Position numbers and translations under genes: made by a program. A stretch of 64,000 nucleotides of DNA from Paenibacillus apiarius. GTDB taxonomy: Bacteria; Bacillota; Bacilli; Paenibacillales; Paenibacillaceae. The stretch's first letter is position 1, and each line of letters starts with the position of its first letter. The stretch lies in NCBI RefSeq assembly GCF_017052585.1, contig NZ_JAFFHZ010000001.1, forward strand, positions 5,704,001 through 5,768,000. Reading direction: 5' to 3'. Positions 54,169 through 62,647 of this stretch are shown here, one piece after another. A model generated the notes under the pieces. It ran no database searches and had not been told where the DNA came from. It was given only the letters and a program-made list of their open reading frames with translations.

Positions 54169-54793
54169 TAGTTATATCGATTCCGTATTTCATAACCAAG
54201 ATGCTCTTTTGGAAGAAGTCATTACGTCCATAAAAGAAAAGGGGATGCCTTCCATATCGGTATCTTCCTCCTCTGGAAAACTTCTAACGATGCTTGTATC
54301 CATCTCCGGGGCCAAAAACGTTCTGGAAATAGGGGCCCTGGGAGGTTATAGCGGGATTTGCCTTGCCAGAGGATTCGGTAAAGAAGGAAAATTGACTTCC
54401 CTTGAGTTAGAGGAGAGATACGCAAAGCTGGCAGATAGCAATCTATCTAAAGCTGGTTTTGGCGATCAAGTAACCTATATTACCGGGGAAGCCATGCAGA
54501 GCCTTGACAAATTAGCCAGGGACAATAAGCGATTTGATTTTTTCTTCATTGATGCCGATAAAGAGAATTATGAAAATTACCTGAGATATTGCATTAGACT
54601 GGCGGAAGCGGGTGCTTTAATCGTTACAGATAACGTACTTGCGGGCGGCAGTGTAGCAGACCAGGAAGCGAAACCTAAACGTTATACTGAACTAATGAAG
54701 AAATTCAATGAAACTGTGGCCACTCATCCTCAATTAGAATCCCTGCTTATTCCAATCGGTGACGGGATGACCATTTCAAAAGTAAAGAAATAA
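54155..54793 (+). CDS. O-methyltransferase family 3 (caffeoyl-CoA/catechol type)
   Basis: 212 residues from ATG 54155 (AAAGGA upstream); ATGs at 54131 and 54146 are alternatives. SAM-binding VLEIGALGGYSGICLARG near 56-73, the acidic loop LTSLELEERYA near 80, metal-binding Asp in FFIDADKENYENYL near 131 and TDNVLAGG near 159 match PF01596. Such enzymes methylate catechol-type or tRNA hydroxyl groups (the YrrM group). Coupled to the small His-rich protein gene. Confidence 0.88.
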   Translation: MKQINSYIDSVFHNQDALLEEVITSIKEKGMPSISVSSSSGKLLTMLVSISGAKNVLEIGALGGYSGICLARGFGKEGKLTSLELEERYAKLADSNLSKAGFGDQVTYITGEAMQSLDKLARDNKRFDFFFIDADKENYENYLRYCIRLAEAGALIVTDNVLAGGSVADQEAKPKRYTELMKKFNETVATHPQLESLLIPIGDGMTISKVKK

Positions 54794-54871
54794 ACAAGAC
54801 ATCGGGTGGTCTTCATCTCCTTACCTGATTGAATGAGGGAGCGCTGACAAAAATGCCGGCGCTTGTTGTGC

Positions 54872-55105
54872 TTAATCCACGCGAAATACCTGATATTGCT
54901 TCCGGTACTCTCCGGGCGTGAACGACGTATGGCATGTCTGTATTGCAGCGGGCTGCTTCAAACATCGCGCCAAATAATCGAAATGATAGTGCAATTCGCG
55001 CTCCATCTGTCCAGAGTCGAAGGGCGGCTCCAAGCGGTTACCCAAGTAGGAAGCCACCTTTTCGCCAAGAAAATAGGATCGAGCTTGTGGGCTGCTCTTT
55101 CTCAT
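54872..55105 (-). pseudogene. AraC-family regulator fragment
   Basis: Near the C-terminus it reads FTPGEYRKQYQVF, the usual end of an AraC DNA-binding domain, preceded by ELHYHFDYLARCLKQ from the first helix-turn-helix. The second motif between them is missing, so the domain is broken. Confidence 0.55.
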
Positions 55106-55146
55106 CCCGTTATGGACATGAAAACCATGATAAACCTCGCAGATTC

Positions 55147-55265
55147 ATATTTGAACCGAAAGACTGGAACCCTGTTCGGATGGATTTTCGCGCAATGGGC
55201 GCAGGCCGCTACATCTGCAGACATGAAATTTGCCGCACTGACGGCGAAGCATCATGAAGGATTCA
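55147..55265 (+). pseudogene. GH29 alpha-L-fucosidase fragment
   Basis: FEPKDWNPVRMDF in one frame and, after a shift, MKFAALTAKHHEGF in another: the N-terminal active-site region of GH29 enzymes (AKHHDGF motif). Adjacent to a broken AraC gene, as sugar-use operons often are. Confidence 0.65.
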
Positions 55266-55892
55266 GCTATAACCGGAAAAAGAAAAGCGCGGTTTTTGTC
55301 AAGGAAGAGAACCTGCCTGAGCAGGCGGGGATGGAGATCATCAAGGCTGCGGTCTTGAGTCGGAACGAAGAACGTGGACACATAAACCGCAGCCGGGTAT
55401 TACAGCTTCACTTTACAGCGGGCGGCCGGGATTTTGCCGTACCTGTGTTGGAGCCCTCCGGGTTTGAATACCGAATTGGGGAGAAGCCAAACCTCGCGCT
55501 GGCTCAAGGAATGGCCAGAATCTACAACTATGGAAACGATTCTGTCCAATCAACCGGAGCGGTTGCGCAAGTCGAACAGTCTCTTTGCCCCGAAAGGACT
55601 TCCCGAGAAAGCCGGTATAGTTATTCCGGTTGTCATGCGAAAAGACGATTACGAGAAGGAGCTCCGATTGCAAAAAGGAAAGCAGGGAGCTGCCGTCGTG
55701 ACCTCCATCCGTTACGCGGGTACGCTCGGAGAACGTCCACTGGGGCAGATTACGGTGGAAAGAGGCGGAAGCAGCTACCATATTCACCAGTCTATTGAGC
55801 CGTTGTACGGGGTAGAGGTCGGAGACGAGCTGTTGATCGCCTATGACGAGGCTTCGCGTGAAGCTGTCATCATAAACTACGCATCGAGGTAA
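55266..55892 (+). pseudogene. Unrecognised decayed gene
   Basis: Two frames look protein-like in succession: SAVFVKEENLPEQAGMEI through NLALAQGMARIYNYGN (to about 55540), then, after one frameshift, LPEKAGIVIPVVMRKDDYEK through YGVEVGDELLIAYDEA, ending at TAA 55892. Together they would form a protein of roughly 200 residues. I do not recognise it. Confidence 0.45.
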
Positions 55893-56013
55893 AGGTAAAC
55901 CCCGTGGGCCAATAGGGTCAACTTTAGGGAACGAAGCTGGATGAATCGGGTGACTCCAGTGATTCCGATGAACTCGATAAATCCGGTGGAATCTCGTAAA
56001 TCTGCAAATAGTG

Positions 56014-56055
56014 GTCCAAAAAAGGCCTTATGCTAACCATAAGGCCTTTTTTGGA
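56014..56055. terminator. Strong bidirectional terminator
   Basis: A perfect stem of about 18 bp including AAAAAAGGCCTTATG and its complement, 5-base loop. Confidence 0.9.
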
Positions 56056-56183
56056 CTAAATTATAATAGTGGAAATTTATGCTGCTATTAACGGGATAAA
56101 AAGCATCAATTGTACCATTAATCCCGTTGACGTAGAATAATAGACACATAAAACAACTCCAATGCGACAAGGAGAGGGTACAT

Positions 56184-56858
56184 ATGGATAAGCAGTCGTA
56201 CGCAAGATATTTACTCCATCTTATGGATGAAGAAGTAGAGTCCAATGAAGAAGTCATTGAAGAAGATGCGCTATATGGATATTTTCAAATGTATATGCCT
56301 AGCGGAGAAGGGGTGGAGGCTACCTTTGAGCCGCTTAAAGATGGAGACGCCTATTTGCAGCGGGTTAAACGGATCTATGAAATGCTGGATCCAGAGGATT
56401 TTGGCGGAGAAACGGTGCCAGGCTATTTCAACGGCAAAGCTGATGAAGTGCCTCAAGATGTGCTGAAAGGGCATGGCGAACAGCTTATTAAAGGGCTGAA
56501 GGAATTGCTGGACGAGTTTGCTGAATGGGATGGTGCAACGGAAGCGGCGGCATACCTGTCCGGAATCGAAGAAGTTCAACTCCTTCCGCATGGGAAGATA
56601 GACACCATCCGGCAATCATACGATCCCGATGTTTATGAGGCGCTGTTCGAAGTTGTGAGTGAGCACAAGGATTACGATGAACCGATTGAGATGCTGGATG
56701 AGGCCTATTACTCGATCGCCTGCGATTATTGGATCTCTTATTATTTGCAGTGGCACCGCTACGGATTTAAGGGCGACCCGCTTGCACCGTATTTCGAGCT
56801 GTATAGGCTCGGGTATTCGGCGATCTTCTCAGAGCGTAAGCTGTATATCGGCTCCTGA
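56184..56858 (+). CDS. Acidic protein of unknown function
   Basis: 224 residues, strongly acidic (EEVESNEEVIEED near 14-26), no membrane segment or signal peptide. Predicted mostly helical. No family is recognised; small acidic cytosolic proteins next to other orphan genes are often immunity proteins of polymorphic toxins, but nothing in the sequence proves this. ACAAGGAGAGGG precedes the ATG. First of three co-directional orphan genes. Confidence 0.7.
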   Translation: MDKQSYARYLLHLMDEEVESNEEVIEEDALYGYFQMYMPSGEGVEATFEPLKDGDAYLQRVKRIYEMLDPEDFGGETVPGYFNGKADEVPQDVLKGHGEQLIKGLKELLDEFAEWDGATEAAAYLSGIEEVQLLPHGKIDTIRQSYDPDVYEALFEVVSEHKDYDEPIEMLDEAYYSIACDYWISYYLQWHRYGFKGDPLAPYFELYRLGYSAIFSERKLYIGS

Positions 56859-56959
56859 CTAATAGAGTTGAAAGAGGCGAGGTTACTTTAATAACAGCGA
56901 ATGAGATCTTATCTATCATCCGTACTGACAGCTTCTTTGAAAATGTCTTCCATAAAGAA

Positions 56960-57247
56960 GTGGACTGGGACGAAGAATTAGAAGCTAGGGACTCAGCTGC
57001 ATTTGACACGGCATGGAATTCTAGCTACGAAACTTTAAATGATATAGACTCCTCTGAAAGTAAGTTGATCAGAGATATTAGGGAATTTGCATTCAAGCAA
57101 ACGTTTCGGATAACGCAAAATCCAGAGCTGGCGGGTTATACGTCTGACGACTTTGGTCTCATTTCCAAGGCGTTCGAAAGCAAGCTTGATCATGAATTTA
57201 TCAATAACCTATGGGAGTCCTATCTTAAAGGGAAATTTCCAAAATGA
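56960..57247 (+). CDS. Hypothetical protein, start uncertain
   Basis: 95 residues from GTG 56960, mostly helical and acidic. Coherent coding extends upstream in frame to about 56888 (LITANEILSIIRTDSFFENVF), where an AGAGGCGAGG site is followed by GTT ACT TTA with no standard start codon; the true start may have been lost or be non-canonical. Lies between two other orphan genes with short gaps. No family recognised. Confidence 0.5.
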   Translation: MDWDEELEARDSAAFDTAWNSSYETLNDIDSSESKLIRDIREFAFKQTFRITQNPELAGYTSDDFGLISKAFESKLDHEFINNLWESYLKGKFPK

Positions 57248-57282
57248 ATCTATAAAACGTACAACATATAGGGGGAATAGCT

Positions 57283-58458
57283 GTGACGGAACGTATTCCA
57301 TGCAAGACGGAAGGCTGCAGCGCGACGATCCTGCCGACCACGGCGGCCAAAACAGGCGGGACCTGCATGCCCTGCCATCAGGAGCAGGAACGGCAAAAAC
57401 GGCAAGCGTATATTGAGCAGCACCGCAGAACGGTGAATTTGTACGAAGGCTTGACGGATCCGGTGGACATTCTGAAGGTCATGCATGCACCAAGGAAGTA
57501 TGACCCGCTGATTCAGTATGTTCCTTACCCGTTAAGCAGAGAGCAGGTATACGTCTCCTTAACGGCTGAAGAGGCGGGAAGAATGCTGAAGTATGCGTTG
57601 GAGCTGCTCGCTGCGGGCGATGAGAGCGAAGCCGACCATATCTTATTGTCGCTAGTGTGTTACTGGAACGACAATATCGCAGAAGCCCTGCCTGAGCTTA
57701 TAGAACGCGGCATGTACCATTCCTCCATCCTATTCAAGGATGCGTCACCCGACATTCGGGACCGCCTGCTGCAGCAGGTGGAATGGGACGATGATAACCG
57801 CAATCATCTCCTGCTGATATTGAGCTGGATTGGTGATTCTGTGGTTGTGGGCCAGTTTCGGGAATGGCGGTTGCATCCACCGAAGTGGGCGGGACAGTTG
57901 TTCGTAGGCCCTGAAGTATATGCCCTAGAGGGGGGCTGGGAGCTTACATCGAACGGGGAAAAACGTAAATTGATCCATGACTTAAGCTATGCGATTAGGC
58001 CAACAGGTGAACAGCAAAATGGTGCAGTAGAAGCGTCCGCTGCCCATTTCCTGAAAACGAACGACTCCAATTGCCCATGGTGCGAGGGGAAGCTGACTGT
58101 CCTGATGGAAGCGGACACTTCTCATCCATCCTTGGCGTATCTTAATCTGCCGATGGAACGCCTGCAAGTGCTGACCTGCGAGCGCTGCGGAAGCTACAGC
58201 ACGATATACATGGAACTTGACCATCAAGGCGTGCCTGCCTGGAGCCAATTTAACCATAAACCCGATTATTTGCCTAGTTCGGATTACGAGGACATCAGTG
58301 TCGAGACCGTGCCCAGATTGACGCTGTCATCCAAGCCGCACTCTCCGTATTATGCTGCAGAGTGGGCCTTGACTCAGCAGGATTCACAGATCGGGGGTCA
58401 CCCAAGCTGGGTGCAGGATGCCGATTATCCGCTTTGTCCTTGCTGTGCATCATTATGA
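57283..58458 (+). CDS. Zinc-finger protein with DUF1963-like C-terminal motif
   Basis: 391 residues from a GTG start (AGGGGG upstream). The N-terminus has a possible zinc ribbon (CKTEGC, then CMPC, residues 7-31), and a second set of CPWC and CERC lies near 268-304. The C-terminal QIGGHPSWVQDADYPLCPCC is the hallmark ending of DUF1963/YwqG-type proteins (GGxPxWVQ). Function unknown; such proteins occur in toxin-immunity neighbourhoods. Last of the three orphan genes; just downstream begins IS-derived sequence. Confidence 0.65.
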   Translation: MTERIPCKTEGCSATILPTTAAKTGGTCMPCHQEQERQKRQAYIEQHRRTVNLYEGLTDPVDILKVMHAPRKYDPLIQYVPYPLSREQVYVSLTAEEAGRMLKYALELLAAGDESEADHILLSLVCYWNDNIAEALPELIERGMYHSSILFKDASPDIRDRLLQQVEWDDDNRNHLLLILSWIGDSVVVGQFREWRLHPPKWAGQLFVGPEVYALEGGWELTSNGEKRKLIHDLSYAIRPTGEQQNGAVEASAAHFLKTNDSNCPWCEGKLTVLMEADTSHPSLAYLNLPMERLQVLTCERCGSYSTIYMELDHQGVPAWSQFNHKPDYLPSSDYEDISVETVPRLTLSSKPHSPYYAAEWALTQQDSQIGGHPSWVQDADYPLCPCCASL

Positions 58459-58478
58459 CGGATTTGACTTGCTATGCA

Positions 58479-58503
58479 CAGGTGGGATTGGATTGACGCT
58501 TAC
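58479..58503 (-). mobile_element. Solo IS66 terminal repeat
   Basis: These 25 bases are identical to 62576-62600. On the minus strand they begin GTAAGCGTCAATCC, the IS66-family end. No other IS66 sequence is attached, so this is a scar cut into an IS1380-like gene. Confidence 0.75.
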
Positions 58504-58658
58504 TCAGCATGAGAGTGGAAGGGAAACTTTATGTCTTTTATTTTTGTTCGATTCAGGCGTTTGTTCAGTTGAGTATGATTGAGTAAAGCACCAACAGTCG
58601 CTAGACCAGCGTGTGAAGTTAGAATAAGTTCCTTAGAACGAATAAATTGGATTTTCAT
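58500..58658 (-). pseudogene. IS1380-like transposase, N-terminal fragment
   Basis: From the ATG at 58658 (GAGGTG upstream): MKIQFIRSKELILTSHAGLA and LLNHTQLNKRLNRTKI, wording of the N-terminus of IS1380-type transposases. After 52 codons it meets the solo IS66 end at 58503, whose GTAAGC supplies the stop. The IS end GGTGCAGAAAAGTATGGG (minus strand) may lie near 58713. Confidence 0.6.
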
Positions 58659-58717
58659 ATTCGCACCTCAAAGGTGAAGTTTATATTTAGATACATTCCC
58701 ATACTTTTCTGCACCAT

Positions 58718-59200
58718 TTGAGCGTTATCCTTCTTATATCTATTGTTTTCAAAGAACTACTTTCACGGATTCAGGCTCTATATACATCAGCTCAGGAGAC
58801 ATTATCAGTGAAGTCTGATGATAATCCGTTCTCGGATCATAAGGAGCTCGATTGGAAGGTTCTCGACTACATGATTAGCTCTGAGATGGCCAAGATGAAT
58901 GCACAGAGCTTCGTTTCTGTCGCGTCACTCCCTATCCGTAATGCAGATATCAACAAGGTTGGGGAATGGGGTGCGGAGCCGTTTAAGATGTTAAAGCCAG
59001 CAATGAATGCGGGTTGGTCGTTTAGTACTGTGTACAGAGCAAAGTTGTCAGAGAATATGAAAGAGGAAAGCAGCAATGCAATGATCAATGCGGTGAAGGA
59101 GATCGTGAGGGACAAGAAGTCAGTGGAGGAAGTACTCGCTTCCATGCAAAAGGAATTGCAGGAGAAATTAAATGCAGAGCGGGGGAAGAAAATTAAGTAA
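58718..59200 (+). pseudogene. C-terminal fragment of an extracellular solute-binding-like protein
   Basis: About 150 coherent codons starting at KELLSRIQALYTSAQ, including VASLPIRNADINKVGEWG and the last helix KKSVEEVLASMQKELQEKL, a common end of sugar-binding ABC lipoproteins. The front, including signal and lipobox, is missing and replaced by the IS1380 end. A TTG start at 58718 could still allow translation, but not of a whole binding protein. Family assignment is moderate. Confidence 0.5.
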
Positions 59201-59222
59201 ATATTCATAATTATAATGAAAT

Positions 59223-59268
59223 AAAAAGAGTTATCGAATTGCATGGTGCAATTCGATAACTCTTTTTG
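59223..59268. terminator. Perfect 20-bp-stem terminator
   Basis: AAAAAGAGTTATCGAATTGC and its complement with a 5-base loop. Closely related in sequence to the terminator at 60621. Confidence 0.9.
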
Positions 59269-59456
59269 TGTCCGGACAGAGAAGGGCGATGTAACAACCA
59301 ATATCAGTTCCCATCTGGCATTACTGCATGGGTTGTTCGCATTTTGATTCTGATTTTATTCTTAAATCTTATTCATTGAGTGTTAAGTTGAGTATTAGGT
59401 ATTCAATGGTAGTATAAAAAGAGGGTTCAAATATAAAACAATTAGGAGGATTTATC

Positions 59457-60545
59457 ATGAATTTGAAAAAAGCAATCGTCGCAACACTGGTCGTATCCAG
59501 CATGCTGACTACATTGGCAGGCCCGATTCCTGCGGGGGCCCAGGCGGCGCATGAACAGAAACAATCGGATCGCTGGACGATTCAAGTCGATCCGAAGTTT
59601 ACTGGAAAGCTGAACCAAGCGGTAAAATTATTTGCCGGAAAAGATGTTGAATTGCAGAAGGTGGGCAAGCTTGACTTTAATAATAAGGATTTGGCTCGTC
59701 TGGCAGAAGTTCGATCGGTAGATGGAAAATATTTTGTACAATTTTTCTATGATATTGGAATGATCTTGGTGGTAGGCGGCCAAACCGCCACGATCGACCA
59801 AATCAGCAAGCAGGATCAAGAAGAAGTCTTAAAGTGGTTGAAAGTAATAGATGCGAAGTATGCAAAGTATGCAAAGAAGACGTACGCCTTTGAACAAGAA
59901 GTTGGGGTGAGTAGCTTATTCTCTCGTAATGAAAAAATAAGTAAGGAGAAAAGGTACGAATTGAAAGGAAAAGATTTCTCCACTTCCTCAATCGATTTTG
60001 ATGATGATGGTCATATGATAATTCATTATCTCCGTATTGATTTTGATAAGAAAGAGCTTGATCCGAAATTGCTGCCAACAGTTATAGATGCTGCTAAGAC
60101 GGCGTTTCAACATAAATTTGAAATGACAAGTGCTCAGCTTGTAGTTGATGTATTCCCAATAACGGGTCAGGGGAAAAATAAAGCAGATGCAGCGTGGGTA
60201 TTTCATGACGGCAAAGTTACGGTTTATGCAGATCCCAATACAGGAAAAATAAAAGGCATGTACAATGAGCTTGGAATAAGAGTACGAGATAATAAGGGGA
60301 TTTCAGAAAAAGAGGCGAAAGAAGCGGTTGCCCCGTTAGCGAAGACATTATTTAATATCGACATGAATGGACATAGCGTGAAATGGGATGGACACGCAAA
60401 GGATTATTATTTCACCAGCAAAAATGGCACGAATGTGAGAGCAGCGCTGGATGCTAATAAAAAGGTTGTATACATACGCGCCGGGAAAGCTGCTGCTCCT
60501 ACGTTCAAAGGTTATGTAGCAGATATGGAAGTTGAAGCCCAATAA
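59457..60545 (+). CDS. Secreted protein of unknown function with possible PepSY-like repeats
   Basis: 362 residues. Signal peptide with two Lys, a hydrophobic core and likely cleavage near AQA-A around residue 30. The mature part is Lys-rich and seems to hold two alpha-beta units: FDDDGHMIIHYLRIDF near 183 and the C-terminal ISEKEAKEAVAPLAKTLF then VYADPNTGKIKGMYNEL near 260-310, a pattern like PepSY/YcdB domains (VDAxTGKV). Probably exported to wall or medium; no enzyme motif seen. AGGAGG stands nine bases before the ATG. Followed by a terminator shared with the tRNA genes. Confidence 0.7.
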   Translation: MNLKKAIVATLVVSSMLTTLAGPIPAGAQAAHEQKQSDRWTIQVDPKFTGKLNQAVKLFAGKDVELQKVGKLDFNNKDLARLAEVRSVDGKYFVQFFYDIGMILVVGGQTATIDQISKQDQEEVLKWLKVIDAKYAKYAKKTYAFEQEVGVSSLFSRNEKISKEKRYELKGKDFSTSSIDFDDDGHMIIHYLRIDFDKKELDPKLLPTVIDAAKTAFQHKFEMTSAQLVVDVFPITGQGKNKADAAWVFHDGKVTVYADPNTGKIKGMYNELGIRVRDNKGISEKEAKEAVAPLAKTLFNIDMNGHSVKWDGHAKDYYFTSKNGTNVRAALDANKKVVYIRAGKAAAPTFKGYVADMEVEAQ

Positions 60546-60620
60546 ACTTCTACCAATTCCCCCTTTAACGGGAAGATAGATTTGGGAACAAAGAAAATGA
60601 CAGCTCAAGTCCAATCAGAT

Positions 60621-60668
60621 AAAAAAGAGTTATCGAATCGCTTAACGCAATTTTGATAACTCTTTTTA
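60621..60668. terminator. Bidirectional terminator between the secreted-protein gene and the tRNAs
   Basis: AAAAAGAGTTATC and GATAACTCTTTTT arms. A close relative of the stem at 59223-59268. Confidence 0.85.
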
Positions 60669-60674
60669 GTCGTA

Positions 60675-60756
60675 TACCGATGACCGGATCCGAACCGGCA
60701 AGCCTCTCGGCACCGCATTTTGAGTGCGGCGTGTCTGCCAATTCCACCACATCGGC
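60675..60756 (-). tRNA. tRNA-Leu (anticodon CAA)
   Basis: Minus-strand cloverleaf: acceptor GCCGATG with CATCGGT, D-loop TGGAATTGGCAGA, anticodon stem CCGCA and TGCGG around CTCAAAA (anticodon CAA), long variable arm and T-arm CCGGTTCGGATCCGG. The 3' CCA is not encoded. Confidence 0.93.
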
Positions 60757-60764
60757 AAATGATA

Positions 60765-60841
60765 TGGGGCGAACGATGGGAATCGAACCCACGAATGTCG
60801 GAGCCACAATCCGATGCGTTAACCACTTCGCCACGACCGCC
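60765..60841 (-). tRNA. tRNA-His (anticodon GTG)
   Basis: Minus strand, 77 bases including an encoded CCA. Anticodon stem TCGGA and TCCGA around TTGTGGC (anticodon GTG); T-arm GTGGGTTCGATTCCCAT. The extra 5' G typical of tRNA-His is present. One U-U mismatch is seen in the acceptor stem. Confidence 0.92.
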
Positions 60842-60923
60842 ATATTGATTGCTCAACAGAATCGTGAACGTCAAATAGGCCCACCTAGCGATCAGATTAG
60901 GGCCAGTGTATGATCAATGTAGA

Positions 60924-62385
60924 TTAGTTCATGCGGCAGAAGTCCGGCAACTGCGGCGACCACGGCATAAAAGACTCTAACGCCTGTGGCTCTTGCAGAT
61001 TGGCAAGCTGCGGCAACTGCTCGAACAAGTGCGTGAGATACCGAAACGGATGCAGCCCATTTTCCTTGGCCGTCTCAATCACACTGTAGATCGCTGCGCT
61101 GGCCTTGGCTCCGCGCGGAGTATGGGCAAAGAGCCAGTTTTTGCGTCCGATCACAAACGGCTTGATTGAACGTTCCCCCCGATTGTTGTCCAGCTCTAGC
61201 CGACCGTCCTTCATAAACGCCGTCAGCTTGTCCCACTGGTTCAGGCTGTAGCCAATCGCTTGACCCAGCAAGTTCTTGGGCATCGTCCGGGATTTCTGCT
61301 GGCGCAGCCAGGCATAGTAGGCATCCAGCACCGCGGCTTTGTTCCTCGCGTGCGGCGAGCCGCTCCTCGGTCGTCGCTTCTTTGAGTTCCCGTTCGATGG
61401 CAAACAGTTGGTTGCACCAGGCAAGGCCTTGCGCCGCGCATGCGCCCAGCAGCCCGCCAGTGTCACCTCTTTGCCTTGAACCCCGCCAAAAAGTCCCGCG
61501 GATGCTCCCCGCCTCTCGTGCGCTGGTAGTCGTACAACACCACGGAGGGTGCACCTCGCCCCGTGCGGTATAGCCACATGTACGAATCCGACTGCGCCGC
61601 TTTTCCCGGTTCCTTTAACACCTGCAGCGTGGTCTCGTCCGCATGCAGCACATCCTGCTTCAGCAGATGGCGCTTCATTTCCACCACAACGGGCAGCAGC
61701 CAGCGCTCCGCACCGTAGATCATCCAGTTCGCCATCGTTTGCCGGGACAAGGGATAACCTAAACGGGTCCATTCCTGTTCCTGTCGGTAGAGCGGCTAGC
61801 TGCTCACGTATTTTTGGCACATCACATGCGCCATCGCCGATGGCGAGGCCAGGCTGCCCGGATAGACGGGCCGAGGCATTGGAGCCGTTACAATCGGCGT
61901 ATGTAGTTCATGGCGCTCACAGTGCCGGCAGGCATACACCTGCCGCACATGCTGCACCACCTTGACCTGAGGCGGCACCACCGCTATCTCGCGACGGGTC
62001 TGCGTGGTCATCTCGTGCAGCGATCCACCGCAGCAGGCGCAGATTTGCTCGCCTTCGGCAAGGGTATACGTCACCGTTTCCAGCGGCAGTTTGGAGAGAT
62101 CTGCTTCACCTTTGCCACTCGATTTGCGGCGCTCGTAAGTAATCTGTTCCTTCTCCGGGCTCTGCGTTAGGCACTGCCAGCACTTCAGCCTCATTAAACA
62201 GATTCAGTTCCAATTGATCCGGATGCGTCTTCTCGCTGGAAGCCCCGAAGCGTTTCTGCTGTGCAAGCCGGAACTGTTCCTCGTACCATTTGAGTTTGGC
62301 CGACAGTTCGGTATTTAAGTTGTTCCAGCTTGGCATTTTGCTGCTGGAGTTGTTCCAGGGTGAGGGATTCCGATTCTTTTTTCAT
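60924..62385 (-). pseudogene. IS66 TnpC transposase, multiply frameshifted
   Basis: From the ATG at 62385 (MKKESESLTLEQLQQQ) the protein can be followed through several frames: KLKWYEEQFRLAQQKRFGAS, LSKLPLETVTYTLAEGEQ with the CACCGG zinc motif, VVQHVRQVYACRHCE, LHADETTLQVLKEPGK with a catalytic Asp, and ENNRGERSIKPFVIGRKNWLF-like sequence (LDNNRGERSIKPF) with the Glu. At least four frameshifts and a stop near 61798 make it inactive. Confidence 0.85.
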
Positions 62386-62431
62386 GAAAGAGAGATTCGT
62401 CAGGAGGGCCGAAAAATCCTGCTGCCCATGT

Positions 62432-62580
62432 TTAGATCGCCACTTCCGGCGAGACCTGAGCATGCGCCTGGCGCTGGGTGAGCGACAGGCCGTCGAGCAG
62501 CCAGCGCAGCTCACGCTGCGTCAGACATATTGGAGCCGTGCCGCCATCGGGCCACTGAAACGAGCCGCGCTCGAGCAGGT
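62432..62580 (-). pseudogene. IS66 TnpB C-terminal fragment
   Basis: FQWPDGGTAPICLTQRELRW and LLDGLSLTQRQAHAQVSPEV, the end of IS66 TnpB (Orf2). Upstream sequence is deleted up to the terminal repeat. Confidence 0.75.
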
Positions 62581-62600
62581 GGGATTGGATTGACGCTTAC
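62576..62600. repeat. 25-bp IS66 end, identical to 58479-58503
   Basis: Outer end of the IS66 element; exact copy of the solo end 4.1 kb to the left, in the same orientation. Confidence 0.85.
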
Positions 62601-62647
62601 GGTCAATCCTGATCTAATGAAGCAGAAATGTAGAAGAGATCGATCCT

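Larger units (their letters stand above)
60864..62600 (-). mobile_element. Decayed IS66-family element
   Basis: The ends are related inverted repeats: GTGAACGTCAAATAGGCCCA at 60864 and, on the minus strand from 62600, GTAAGCGTCAATCCAATCCC. Between them lie a shifted tnpC and the tail of tnpB; tnpA and most of tnpB are deleted. No 8-bp target duplication is visible, so at least one flank has been altered. Left end lies 22 bases beyond tRNA-His. Confidence 0.8.
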
